Shown here: positions 37,601 to 49,900 of the stretch, one piece after another
Layout: each line of letters starts with the position of its first letter
How positions within the stretch are numbered: the stretch's first letter is position 1
Assembly: GCA_027625915.1 (NCBI GenBank)
Contig: JANTQA010000036.1
Location: 11,119,001 to 11,183,000 of the forward strand
Direction of reading: 5' to 3'
Source of the DNA: Anaeramoeba flamelloides
Taxonomy: Eukaryota > Metamonada > Anaeramoebidae
Length of the DNA stretch: 64,000 nt
Notes under the pieces: model-generated
Databases searched by the model: none
What the model was told of the DNA's origin: nothing
The model's input: the letters and a program-made list of their open reading frames with translations, nothing else
Made by a program: the position numbers and the translations under genes

Positions 37601-38959
37601 CAAAATCATTTTTTCTCATTTTCTAAAATTTTTTTTTTGTTTTTTGCTTTTTGCTTTTCTTTTTTTAAATTTTTTTTAAAAATTAACTTTAAAAAAAAAA
37701 TGTTTGAAAAACCAAATAAACATTAAGAAAAGTTAGGCTTTGTGTGTTATTTTAAAATTCATACATTTACAAGTAAAAAATCTTATTATCAACAATTTTA
37801 ATTTCCTAAAGAAATTGAGAATTTTGCACGAGACGTTCCAATGAATGGGGCCCAAAAAATTTTTTAACATTTTTTTTGTTTTGAAATTTATGGTATGTTC
37901 AGGGTTTTCTTTTATAATTATCGACTCTTATATGAAGATTATTATTTCTAGTATTTCTAAACAATCTAAGTTTGGTTGATTCTTAAAAATAAAGTGACTT
38001 TTTCATTTTTTGCTGGGCCACTTTGAGTGAAATGGAGTTTATAATTAATCATAGAAGGTGGAAAAAAATAACTTAGGGAGAAATTTTTTAAATATAGAAT
38101 AGATAATTTTTATGGTCTAATGATTGAATTTAGTCTATTTTTTTTTTTTGAGAATATGACTTGAATCGAAAAAAAAAAAAAAAGATTGTGTACTATTATT
38201 GCGAATATTATTTGGTGTACTATTGTTTTTTTTTTTTTTTTTTACCTTCACTTTGATCAATAAGTTTGAAACTATAAATCCCTAGTACTCTAATTTTCTA
38301 TTGATTGTTATTCAAATAACTTGTTATTTTGGTTATGTTCTAATAAATTATTAAATTTTTTTGTCTTGTTTATTGAAATTTTGACATACAGATTTGATTT
38401 TCAATTTTTTTTTTCTTCCCATTACTATCCTTTTTTTAAATCTTTTTTTGAGTAATTTTTAATCCAAAAAATATTCATAATTTTTTCAGAAAAAAAACCG
38501 AATTCTTTGTTTCATCCCCAATCCAAAATAAGTCGGTAAAAGAACATTCATTTGATTTGGATCTATAATTCTTATTATGCTTTTGTCAGAGAATACAATA
38601 ACCTCTTAAATCAATAGCTCTACCATATATTTCTCGATTTTAAAAGTATGTTGTAATCGGGTTAAAATGATATGAGTGTAACATGGTTCAAAGAGCTGGA
38701 AAAAATCTATTATAAATAGTATTATACAATAAATTATAACATTTTTATACAAATTATTACGATTAAAAATTGTTTTTTTCGAAATTTTTTTATAATTCTT
38801 TTAACAAATATAAAAAGAGAAAAAAATAATATTATTCCAGTATTTAATAATTAATATTTAGAAACCTCCATAGTAACTATTTTTTTAATTTTTTAAATGT
38901 CCAAGATTAAATTAATAATAATCAACATAAAACCCCCAAATACTGATTACTTTAGTTTC

Positions 38960-38993
<34 letters not shown>

Positions 38994-39619
38994 CATCAAA
39001 AAATATCTAATATTTCAGAAATAATTTGTCAAAATAATCTATTGGTTAATTATTTAAATTTTTTAAATAAATTGAATTGATTGGTAACTAATCTACATTT
39101 GGCCACAAATTTAAGAAAGATATTTCGCAACTTTCGAGTCTGAATATTGATAATTCCACCTTTAAATCTGTGGTAGAGTAATGTAGATTTATTTTCAAAA
39201 ATTGTTGGGTTTTTTTACTAAAACAGGGATTATTGTTAATTGATTATATCAACAAATATCACTACTTAACAAATAGCTTTTTTTTTTAGAGACATTCGAA
39301 TAATTTAACTCTAATATAATGACACCAAATAACAACACACTTTGATGTTAGGCTTCTCCTTGATTGACACTAACCCCTTAAATGTGAAAAAAATAATTTT
39401 TTTTTCAATCTTTTTATTAAAATCAACTTTGAAAGATATTTTTCGATTTAAAATACTCTTAAAATAAATTAAAATTGTGTCTGAGCAGTGAAGAAAAAAA
39501 TTATTCAAATTTTTTACTATTAAAGTTGGAAAAAATCTTAAAAGAACCTAGCAAAGTTGAATTTTCCAACTTAAATGATAAAATTTTTTTTAAAAATAAT
39601 TTTTGATATTGAGAGATTA
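34626..39619. other. Intergenic region, no gene seen
   Basis: Upstream region of the RCC1-BTB gene, followed by repeats. Positions 36430-36780 are a LINE tail. Positions 37450-37860 match the repeat at 13390-13800. A (TA)n run lies at 38964-38990. The short frame at 35356-35571 is Lys-rich and matches nothing. Confidence 0.45.
36430..36780 (+). mobile_element. 5'-truncated LINE tail, plus strand
   Basis: Reads FHFLWDCPFYGKNRKIWI then KELIQINKNNKQLKNNILDI, ending LEIRAVRGN and a TAG stop, which is the zinc-knuckle end of the LINE ORF. The stop lies in the loop of a hairpin, GAGGAAA-CTAG-TTTCCTC (36729-36746), followed by CCTTCAAAATA and an A run. This is the best preserved LINE 3' end in the window. 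Confidence 0.85.
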
Positions 39620-40503
39620 TACTATTACCATTGTCAAAAAAATTTGGGTCATTAAAAAAAATTGGGTCAGTTAAAAATTTGTTTTCGTTTTTGAAATAGT
39701 AAATATTAGTTAAATGAATTTCGATCAAAGTAAAATTTAATGAACAAAACTTACATTTAAGAAAAACCAAAGTCATTATCAATAATAATTTTCAAAAGTA
39801 ATATTCAATTGTTGTATTTTGAACTTTTAGAATTACTGTGGAACTCTAAAAAATAAAAATTGAATTTTAATTGTTAACTTTACTAAAAACAAGAAAACTA
39901 TTTATTATGAAATATTAAAAACTATTAATTCAATAAGATATTTAATATTTTTAATTAACGCAAATTTATCAAAGTTAATCTTAAATATCATTTTAAACTA
40001 AATTGAATCATAAAATATCCCAAAAAAAGCTATTTTTTCAGAAGAGATTGTTTTCCAAGAATGTTTTACAATAAAAACTTCAAAATAGCGAAATATCAAG
40101 ATTTTAGAAACAATTTAAATTCTTTAAATTCCTATAAACAAACTTTAAATTAAAACAAAGTTCTTAATTTTTGGTATTCCCAAACAATGAATAACTTGAT
40201 TTTAGTATCTAATCTAATAAAAAAAAAAAATAACATTTTTAGTAAAGTTTACAATTAAAAATTCAATTTTTGTTCTTTTAGTATTCCACAGCAATTCTAA
40301 AAGTTCAAAATGCAACTGTTTAATATCACTTTTGAAAATTGTTATTGATAATGACTTTGGTTTTTCTTAAATGTAAGTTTTGTTCATAAAATTTTACTTT
40401 GATCAAAATTCATTTTACTAATATTTACTATTTAAAAAACGAAAACAAATTTTTGACTTACACAATTTTTTTTAATGAACAAAATTTTTTTCACAATGGT
40501 TAA
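39620..40503. repeat. Large inverted repeat, ~275-bp arms
   Basis: The left arm (about 39620-39895) and right arm (about 40232-40503) are inverted matches over their length: for example CGATCAAAGTAAAATTTAAT at the left against ACTTTGATCAAAATTCATTT at the right, and matching TTAAGAAAAACC/GGTTTTTCTTAA blocks. The spacer is about 335 bp. It is noncoding and diverged, so it is either an old foldback element or an inverted duplication. It ends about 460 bp before the ankyrin-pseudokinase start. Confidence 0.8.
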
Positions 40504-40963
40504 AAGAAAAGATACATTTGCAACTATAAACGTTGTACTTTTCAGAATTGGTTTTCATTCAAGTCCTTCCGTTAATTTATAAATCTTATGGGATGTTATA
40601 CCTTAAATAGTTAAGAGATTATTGATTTCAAAATATCTTCTGAATAATGCAAGACATCAAACAGGGTTACCAAACATCAAAAAAAATGTTCAGAAATTGA
40701 AATTTTGAAATTCTACAGCTTCAAAGAACTTATAAAACACATAATAAACAGAGAATAAATCATAAATTTTTTCTCCTTTAAAATTTAACTATCAAGTTAC
40801 GATTTAATTAATATCGATTCCTCAAAACAGTAACTAAAAATCCATATGAATTGTATTTTTTATTTCAACAAACGTTGGAACTTTTTTAAAAGGAACTTGA
40901 AAACATTTTTGAAAACCTCATTTTTTCATTTTTTTACTCTCTCACTTACTAGTCTTTTTAGCA

Positions 40964-43900
40964 ATGACAAACCTTGTATTAGATCCCTTTGATCTTCTAT
41001 CAAAAAGACAATACTACTCCATCAAGCTTCTTTTACAGGGACAAAAAATAAATCCAAACCAAAGACAAACAAGCAATGAAGACACACCACTACATTATAT
41101 TTTAAAGAACAAACTCGAGATCAAATTCCTCAAACTTTTCCTCTCAAACGAAGCTGATCCTAACCTTCAAAATGTAAATAATTTCAATTCCTTTTTTTTT
41201 CTTTTCTTTTATTGTTTTACTCTTTTGAGCTTTTGTTTATTCTCAACTTTTTTTTTTTTTTTCTTTTTGATAATATTTTTTTCTTTGAAATCCTGCTGCT
41301 TGGCTTTTGATTACAAACAGAATGTAAGAAATTGATTTTTTTTCTTGTTCATTATTTCCAAATATCTTTCTTTGTAATTTTTTTTTTTTTTTGTCTTGAT
41401 CTTTACTTTCGAATTCAATTAGTGATCCCCCAAAAAACAAAACTAGAACCACACATATACGTAACCATCAAAAATGCTTCTCTTTTTTATTGAATCTTAA
41501 ATAAAAAAAAATTCAAAATTTTTTGTTTAAACAAATTTTTTTTTCAAAAGGATAACCAATCATTTTGTTTCTTTTCAAATGACTGTGTACTTTATTTAAA
41601 TAACACGAAACTCCTTTTCGAGTTAATTTGGTTTTTAACTCTTAAAAATGAATGAAACCAAAAGGAATTATTATTATACTTGATCCTCACATTTAAATTT
41701 CAATAATTTTTAATATCAGGTTTTAATCACTAAACACAATAACAACTCCACAAGGATGTATTTATTTTCATTCACTTATCGATGATCTTTAACTTGACAA
41801 GACATTCATTTTAAAAAAGTGAGTATTTTTTTTTTTTATGATTTTGTAAGAATTAAAACTTTTTTAAACTTTTCTAATTTAAAGCCCTAGTACCAGTATA
41901 AAAGCAAAAAATGGCCATTTTTTTTTGTCATTTTTTTTTCAATCTCCTTTTTCAAAAACCCCATGAATAAAAGGAAGCCTGAAATGTAAAAATGATTACT
42001 ATTCAAACCTAGCCAAATATTTGGTTCAAAACTATAACTTAAATGTATTCCAAAAAAGTGAATTTAAAAAAAAAAATGACAAATAAAAATGGCCATTTTT
42101 TGCTTTTATACTGGTACTAGGGCTTTAATATAGTTTGAGCTTTTTTTAAAAAAAGTACCTAGCTTCCAACCCCAACTTCAATACCTAAATCTCATTTAAA
42201 GGTTGATTCCTCGCTTTATTAAAACAGAAAGCATTAAAAAAGTTTTAATTCTTACAAAATAATAAAAAAAAAGCAATACTCACTTTTTTAAAATGACTGC
42301 ATTAGTCTTACAATCGAGTTTTTGTAAAGAGAAAAACATTGTGATAATGAGTTGTTGGTCTCTAACATTTGATCGATCGCTATTCCTAATGAAATTTTAA
42401 AAAATTTACCAATGCATTTTGTTATTTTGGCACACTCTCCAAAATTTTGGACACACCAATTGTTTTATTAGTATTGATAATTATTTATTTTTGTTTTATG
42501 AGTTTTGTAATTTATAAATAATTGTTAACATTTCAATAAGTTAGTGTTTCTAATTAAGTGTTTTTCTGAGATACCTTCATAAATAGGATTTTTTTTTTTT
42601 CAAAAATTGAATTTATAAAAATTTTAACTTGAAGTTTATCAATATGTTTAAACAATTGTTCGTTAGTAATAATCATTTTCACAGAAATATTCCTTTTGAT
42701 TAAAAAATAAGTTTTTATTATTTTTTTTTTTTTTTGATTATTATTAATGATTGAAGAGGGGTGATTAAAAAAAATTACCTCCTGTTTGTCGTTAGGTTTA
42801 TTTCTCAAATTAAAAAAAACTTAAGCACTTCACGTTATTTTTTTTTAATTTGAGAAATAAACCGCCGTTAGGTTTTCTTGAATTTTCTTTTTTATTTGTT
42901 AAGTGTTCTAGGTTTTTTTGAGGTTTTCTATTTTATTTATGAAGTGTTCTAGTTTTTTTTTGCTTTTTGAAATAAACAGAAAATTTTAATAAATTTTCGG
43001 TTTATTTCAAAAAGTAAAAAAAAACAAACAAAAATCTATTGATTATCTAAATAAACAGAAAAGTCAAGAAAACCGCCATTCGGTTTTTTTTTACTTATTG
43101 AAATGAACAGAGAATTTAAAAAATTAAAAAAAACCGCCGTTAGGTTTTCTTGGGGTTTCAGTTTATTTGGAAAATCAATAGATTCTACAAATAAAACAGA
43201 AAACCTAGGCACTCAATGGCACACAATGGCACTTTTTGTTAGTTTTTTTTTAATTTTTGCTTTGATTAGAAAATCAATAGATTTTCGAAACAAAAACAAA
43301 AAGTAAAAAAAAACGTTCATTAGCTTTTCTTGTGTTTTCTATTTATTTAGATAAAATCTCTAGATTTTTGTTTGTTTTTTTTTACTTTTTGAAATAAACC
43401 GAAAATTTATTAAAATTTTCTGTTTATTTCAAAAAGCAAAAAAAACCTAGAACACTTTTCCAAATAAATAGAAAAGCTCAAAAAAACCTAGAACACTTAA
43501 CAGATAAAATAGGAAACCTCAAGAAAATCGTTGTTAGATTTTTCAGAATTTAAAAGAATGGATCAAAAAATCATTGATTTTACTCTATTATTTCGAATTC
43601 TGAAAAACATAGGTACTTGACGGCACTCTACAGCACTTCCTTAAACACTGAATCTTTATTTAGAGTTTTTTTACCCTAGATGTAATGTAGGCAATATTAC
43701 AACTCATAGGATTGCTTTTCTTTTTCAAAAAAATGAAAAGAAAATTTTTTTATTTCTAAACAAAGACAAGAAAAAGAGAAAGCAATATCAAACATAAAAG
43801 AGAGTCAAAAATAAAAAAAAAAAAGTAAAAACTTTACATAAAAAATTTTTTTTTGCCAACTCAAGTGTTGAATGGGCTTGAGGTGGTCGTTTATTTTTAT

Positions 43901-46900
43901 GCAGAAAATTATGGATCACCACCATAATTCATTTTAATAAAGAGATCTAAATATATGAACAATTAAAAATCAAATGAAAAATGTTTTAATTATTAAATTT
44001 TTAATTAAAACTTCAAAGATAAGTTGAATCTATTAATACTGGTTTTTAAGAATAAGAATTTGTTTTCGAAATTTTCTTTTTTTTTTTATTAAAAAATTGA
44101 CATATAAACAGAGTTTTGTTATAAAGATGTAATATGATTGTTATCAAATTATTTTTTTGTTATTTGGGTAATTAATTTAAATTTGTTTAAAAAGAAATAA
44201 ACATTATTGTTAAGACAAGAAGAATTGAATTTTTATTATTTTAAATTCTTTTAAAGACTTTATAACTATTAATTCAAATGTCTTTCTTAATTTTCTTTTA
44301 AACAAAGAAAATGAAGATGAAATAACGAATTAGAACTATCCCAATTTTGCCGAAAAAGGCTTTATATATATATACATTATTGATTTATTAATTTATTTAT
44401 TTCTTTGAAAACCAAAATTAATTACACAAAAACCAAAAATATCAAAACTAAAATAAATAATTAGAAAGGAAATACCACACTACATACGGCATTAATCCGA
44501 AGATGCACAGATGAGATAATTAGTTTGCTATTGGAATATAAAGCATCTGTTAACATCCCAAACAAAATGGAAAAACTGCCACTTCATTTTTTACCAGAAA
44601 GCAGAACTGGCGTTGAACTCTCTAATAAAATGATTGCCCAAGTAGAAGATATTAATAAAGTAGATTCCAAAAATTCAACCATCTTGAGCAAAGCAGCTGT
44701 GTACCACTCGCACCCCAAAATAGTTCAAAAACTTCTTGAAATGGGTGCAGATGTTAACATCTCCAATCATATCCTTAATAGTCCACTTCATTACATTGTT
44801 AAATATAACCTTTTTTATCAAAAAACAAAGGAAAATTTTCAATCTTTTCAACAGGATAAATTAACGAAACAAAATGGTAGCATGAATGAAAATATTCAAA
44901 ATATTAATTTATTAATTAAATACGGCGCAAAATTAAATTTGCAAAATATTAATGGCGATACACCTCTCCATTATTTATGTATTTGGAATTTAGATGAAGA
45001 AATTTTAAAAATATTTTTAGAAAATGGTGCAAACCCAAATATTTTAAACTCTTTTAAGCGCGCTCCTTTGCATCTCCTTTGTAGACACGGGATAAAATTT
45101 AAGAATTCAAATTTGTCATCGCTAGTGGATATTTTCCTTGAATCAAATATTCAACTTCAAGTGAAAGATAACGCAGGGTATAAATTTAATATTATGCTAA
45201 TACATAATATACTTTTTTTTATTTTTTTTTTTTTTTATTTATATATATAATTATATTATTCTCTGGATATTCATATTCATATTTCTTTTTTATTTCTATT
45301 TTCATTTCGATTTATATCTATATTCTATTTCTGTTGTATATACTAATTTATTAATTTTTAAAAAAAAAATAAATCAAATTTTCTTTATTGATATTACATT
45401 TATTAGAAATTCTCCACTTCATATCGCTTGTAAATTTGGTTGCAGTGCAGATGTAATTTACTCCTTATTAAAAGCTGGTTCAAAAATTAACGAAACAAAC
45501 AATTTCAATCAAACACCCTTACATCTAGTTTGCTCAAATAAATTATTAAATTCAACAAATTATGAAGTAGCCAAACTTTTGATTGATAATAAAGCAGATG
45601 TAGAAAAAATAGATAACTCAAAGTAATTAGATCATTTTTTTTTTTTTTTTTTTTTTTGTGAAAAATTGTTTTCTATGATTTTATTGATAAATAGCTCAAG
45701 TGACATAAAAAAAAAATCATGAATTAAATCTCAGAAAGAACATTTTAAGAAGAAATATAATTTTGTAGTGTTTAAAAAAAAAAAAATAAAGAAAAACCTT
45801 TTAATAATTATAAAAGGGGATTTAAACTATTTAAATTAAAAATTCATTTCATTTTCCCAGAAAAGTTGATCATAAAAATTAATTTTGAAGAAAAAAAAAC
45901 TTTGAATAATATTTCTCAAAAAAAAAATAAACACAAGTCCAAAAATTCTTAGCAAATACAATTATAATTATTGAATAATGGAATAGAATACCTTTGTTTT
46001 GTTGATTAACTAAACTAATTAATTTTTTCTAAACTATCTTAACAAAATAAAGGAATGCAATTTAATGAGCAATAATAATCCATTTTAAAGATTTTATATT
46101 TTCAAAAAATAAAAAATTGAAATTAAACAATATTTTTTGTAGGGCAATATATTTCTAAATTGGAGAATAAGATACAACAATCAAATAATTCAAAATACGA
46201 TGAAATTTTTTAAAAAAAAATTAAGGTGTAACGCCAAATTCCACATAAAATTGAATTATAGAATCATTTTATGCAATGATTTTTTTTTTTTTGACACTAA
46301 AAGGTTATTCAGCTTTATATTTTCTTTGTTTAAATTCTAAGATTTGATAAAATCATTTTTTTTTTTACTTTTTGATGTTTTTAAAAATTACAAATTGGTG
46401 AAAAAAATCTGTTTTTTTTTTTTTTTATTGAAAAAGTGTAAATTACACTTTAAATGTCCTTTTACTTAATTTTTCTCAAATGCAATTTAAGAATAAAATC
46501 CTAGATTTCACAATTGCTCAAGGAAAAGACATGCCCAAATTTCCTTTCTGGTTGAAAAAGCAAAAACAAAAAATTGAAAAAATAAAAATAAAAAAAAAAG
46601 AAATTTAAAAATTGTTTATAAGAAGTAATTGGAAAAAAAAAAATGCTATCTTTAATTACGAACACCAAAAATCACAGCCAAAATACTTTTGGTTTATTTA
46701 ATTTAATTTGATAATTGATCATGAATATTCATTTGGGGATCATTGTTTAATTTTTGTAATTTCTTTTCTTTTTGATCTGATTTGCTTAAACCTTTGACAT
46801 TTTTAGCCTTTGCTTTTTGGTTTTTATTTTCAAGTTACTCATACTTTAAGTATTTTAGTATCTACAGTATCAACAAATAAACACTTGATCTTTTTCCTTT

Positions 46901-49900
46901 GTAACTCTTCTTCCCAATATAAAGAAGATTCAGCTCGGGAAAAAATGGAAACAAATAAAATTTGTTTTTTTTTCTCAAATACTATTGATTTATCAATAAC
47001 CCAAAGTAGACAATCATCCACTATTCTGAAATTTTTAATCAGATAAACTCAATTTATTTTTAAGGGTTTCAAAAAATTTTATTATTAGTTATTTTATTTC
47101 CAGATAACAATTTATAAGTTTAATAAGGTATATCAATAATTTATATTAGCACTGTGATAATAATATTTTTTCTTCTATATATCCTTACTAAAATATTAAA
47201 TACAATTAAATTACATAAAAATGGATTTATTCTTTCAGAAGAAAAGGCAAAGAAAATCGGAAATTTATTTTCAGAAAACTCGAAAAATTTTTTTCAATTA
47301 AAAAGTCTGAAAAAAAAGAAATCAGATTCTTTATTCATAATTCTTTGAACAAATATTTCTTTTTTTTTTAGGATTCAATTAAAACCTTGTTTCGTCATGA
47401 AACATTACACTTGCTTCAATTTGGTTATAAATGATCAATCATCAACGACATAAAATTTTTTTTATTTATTTGTCTTTTTGATCCTAATTCTGATTAGATC
47501 GGATTCTTTGGTGGAAAGGAAATGAAAGTTAAAATTCTTTCGAAATGGAGAATTAGTAGCAAGGGGAATTGATTTGTTATCACTTTTAGAGTATCTATTA
47601 TTACTTAAATATCCGTTTTCTTTAGCTGTTTTCTTATTCTTGGGCAAAATTTAAAAAATTTTTTAGATTTTTTTAGTTTTTTGAGAACTTTTTTTGTATT
47701 CAAGATAAATGCTCGTTATTCTAAACTTTAAGATATTACCCAAATCTTTAAGGGTTATCCAAATCAAAGCCACTCAGAGGAGTGCACTATTCATACTGTT
47801 GTTGAATTATGACCTCTTTATATCTTGAGATCCTGAGTAACTATTAAATTTCAAAATTTTCGTCTTTTACTTTCTGAAAAGAATAAAACAATATTCAATC
47901 ATTTATATATATATATATATATTGTATTTCTTTTTGGTTATTTTGGTTTCGATTTTTCAATTTTAAAGAAAAAATACTTTTTAAATATAAAAAATTAAAT
48001 TCAAATTTTCATAATAACTCTTTAAATCAATATAAAGTATTAAAAAAACAATAAAATAAAGAGTGTTTCAATAGTTTTCTCTTGAAAAAAAAAAAAAAAA
48101 AAAAAAAATTGGGTTTCTATTAGAGATACTATCAATTCTTTAAATGGATTTACTAGCTAAACTAATATTAAAAAACATTTCTATTTTTTAATTTTTGATA
48201 ATTTGGAGCCATTATACGATTTTCCAAGTTAAACTAATATCGGTATTTCCTACAATAATATACTAATAATTAAAAAATTGACTTTATCTTAATATTACTG
48301 TCAAACAAAGAATATTTTTATTAAAAAATTTACAATAATATCTAAAAAATCAATAAAATAACAAAATAAACAGATCCTAAATTTTATTAAAAGGGTTGTA
48401 ATTTTTTTATAAAATGCAATAAATATATATATATACTGTTGCTCAAAAATAATTTGTCACAAACACCAAAAATAAAAATCATGATTCTTTATCATGACAA
48501 TGTTTGAGTTACAAGTATTTGTATTATCACATTTTGAAATATACATGTAAAATAAAAAATTCTCCATTGTTGTCAATGACTTTTGGGATTATTGTTTTCA
48601 TGTGTCTAATCTGTGCCTGGATTTTTTTCATTTTAATTTTTTTCCAATTTTTTTTAATTGAAAATTTCGGTTCTTTGAGGTTTGATGGGTTATCTGTTTC
48701 AACCATATCTTTCAACTCTTTCCATATTTTTTCAATAGGATTTAAATCAGGTGAACAAGGTTGAAAATCAATAAATTGTATTGAATTTTCATTGGACCAT
48801 TTTAAGGTGAATTTTGATTTATGGATTGGTGCATTGCCTTGATGAAATTTCCAATTTTCGTCTTGATATTTTTTTTCTACAAAGAGGAGAAGAGTGTGTT
48901 TGAATATATTGGTATAAACTTGAGAATTTATACCACATTTGGAATTTTTGTAATAATCTTTTGTAAACACAATTTCAGTTTTCCCATGCCAAGAAATACC
49001 ACCCCAAACCATTACTACAATATTGTTTGATGTTCGTTCTTTTTTCACCTTTCTTGAGATTAAACTTGTTGAGTGTTTCGAAACAAATCTATCTTTGATA
49101 CGCCGATAAAAATGTCGTTTTTCCAATTATAATTTTGATATTTTCTGGCATAATTTTCCCTTTTTTGCTTGTTTTTGAGTGAAATTTTTGAAATTGTTTT
49201 TGCGCAAACAGATTTCCATCCAGGTTTACTTCGATATCTTCTGATAGAACTTGAATACATTGATGTGTTCATTTGTTTTTTGATTATTGGTATGGGTTTT
49301 TTTTTTGAGCTTTTCCTCCGATTTTGTTCAAGAATATCTTATCAAGCTTTTCTAATTCCCCATTATTAATAATACTTTTTCGTCCTTGGCACTTCCGTCT
49401 CTTCAAGTTTCCCGAATCAAGCTTTTTATCCTTATTTCGTATTGTTTGAACTTAAATATTATTATCTTTTGACTAAATTTTTGATTGGTCTTCCTTTCCA
49501 AAGATACCTTAATATTTGATATTTCACTTCAAAGGTGGTTTGATGTTTCATGCTCATTTTTGGTGGAAAAAAAATACTTGAAATGAAAAAATGTGGAAAA
49601 AATGATAAAATCAAATGTGATAAATCAATCTTTTGATTAGTTTTAAAATTCAGTTTCTTAATAATGTGTTCGAAAAATTGTCAGAGAATTTTGAGAAAAA
49701 TTATTTTTGAGCACCACTATATATATGTGTGTGTGTGTTTATGAATGAAAATATGTAAATTTACTTGTGTATTCAATTATTTAAATTAATTCTTTAATTA
49801 AAATTTCATAGGATGACTGCTCTTCATTATGCATGTTATTATGGCATGGGTGTGGATATTATCAAAATATTAGTTATAAATAAACCAGAGTTACTTAAAA

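Larger units (their letters stand above)
41174..44464 (+). other. 3.3-kb intron 1 of the ankyrin pseudokinase gene
   Basis: Begins GTAAAT and ends TTAG. It contains the nested MITEs (41805-42296), a partial copy of the ~530-bp element (42355-42600) and a hairpin-module array (42790-43650). Its last 700 bp is plain AT-rich sequence. Confidence 0.85.
45623..49811 (+). other. 4.2-kb intron 3 of the ankyrin pseudokinase gene
   Basis: Starts GTAATT and ends CATAG. It contains a dead Tc1/mariner element (48436-49717), a possible antisense gene trace (46703-47647), a repeat at 46425-46530 related to 9045-9220, and long A/T runs at 45632-45656 and 48087-48109. Confidence 0.85.

Noticed and set aside
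42790-43650. CRISPR-like array
   Set aside because: The repeats vary in sequence and spacing, are self-complementary along their full length, and the host is a eukaryote.
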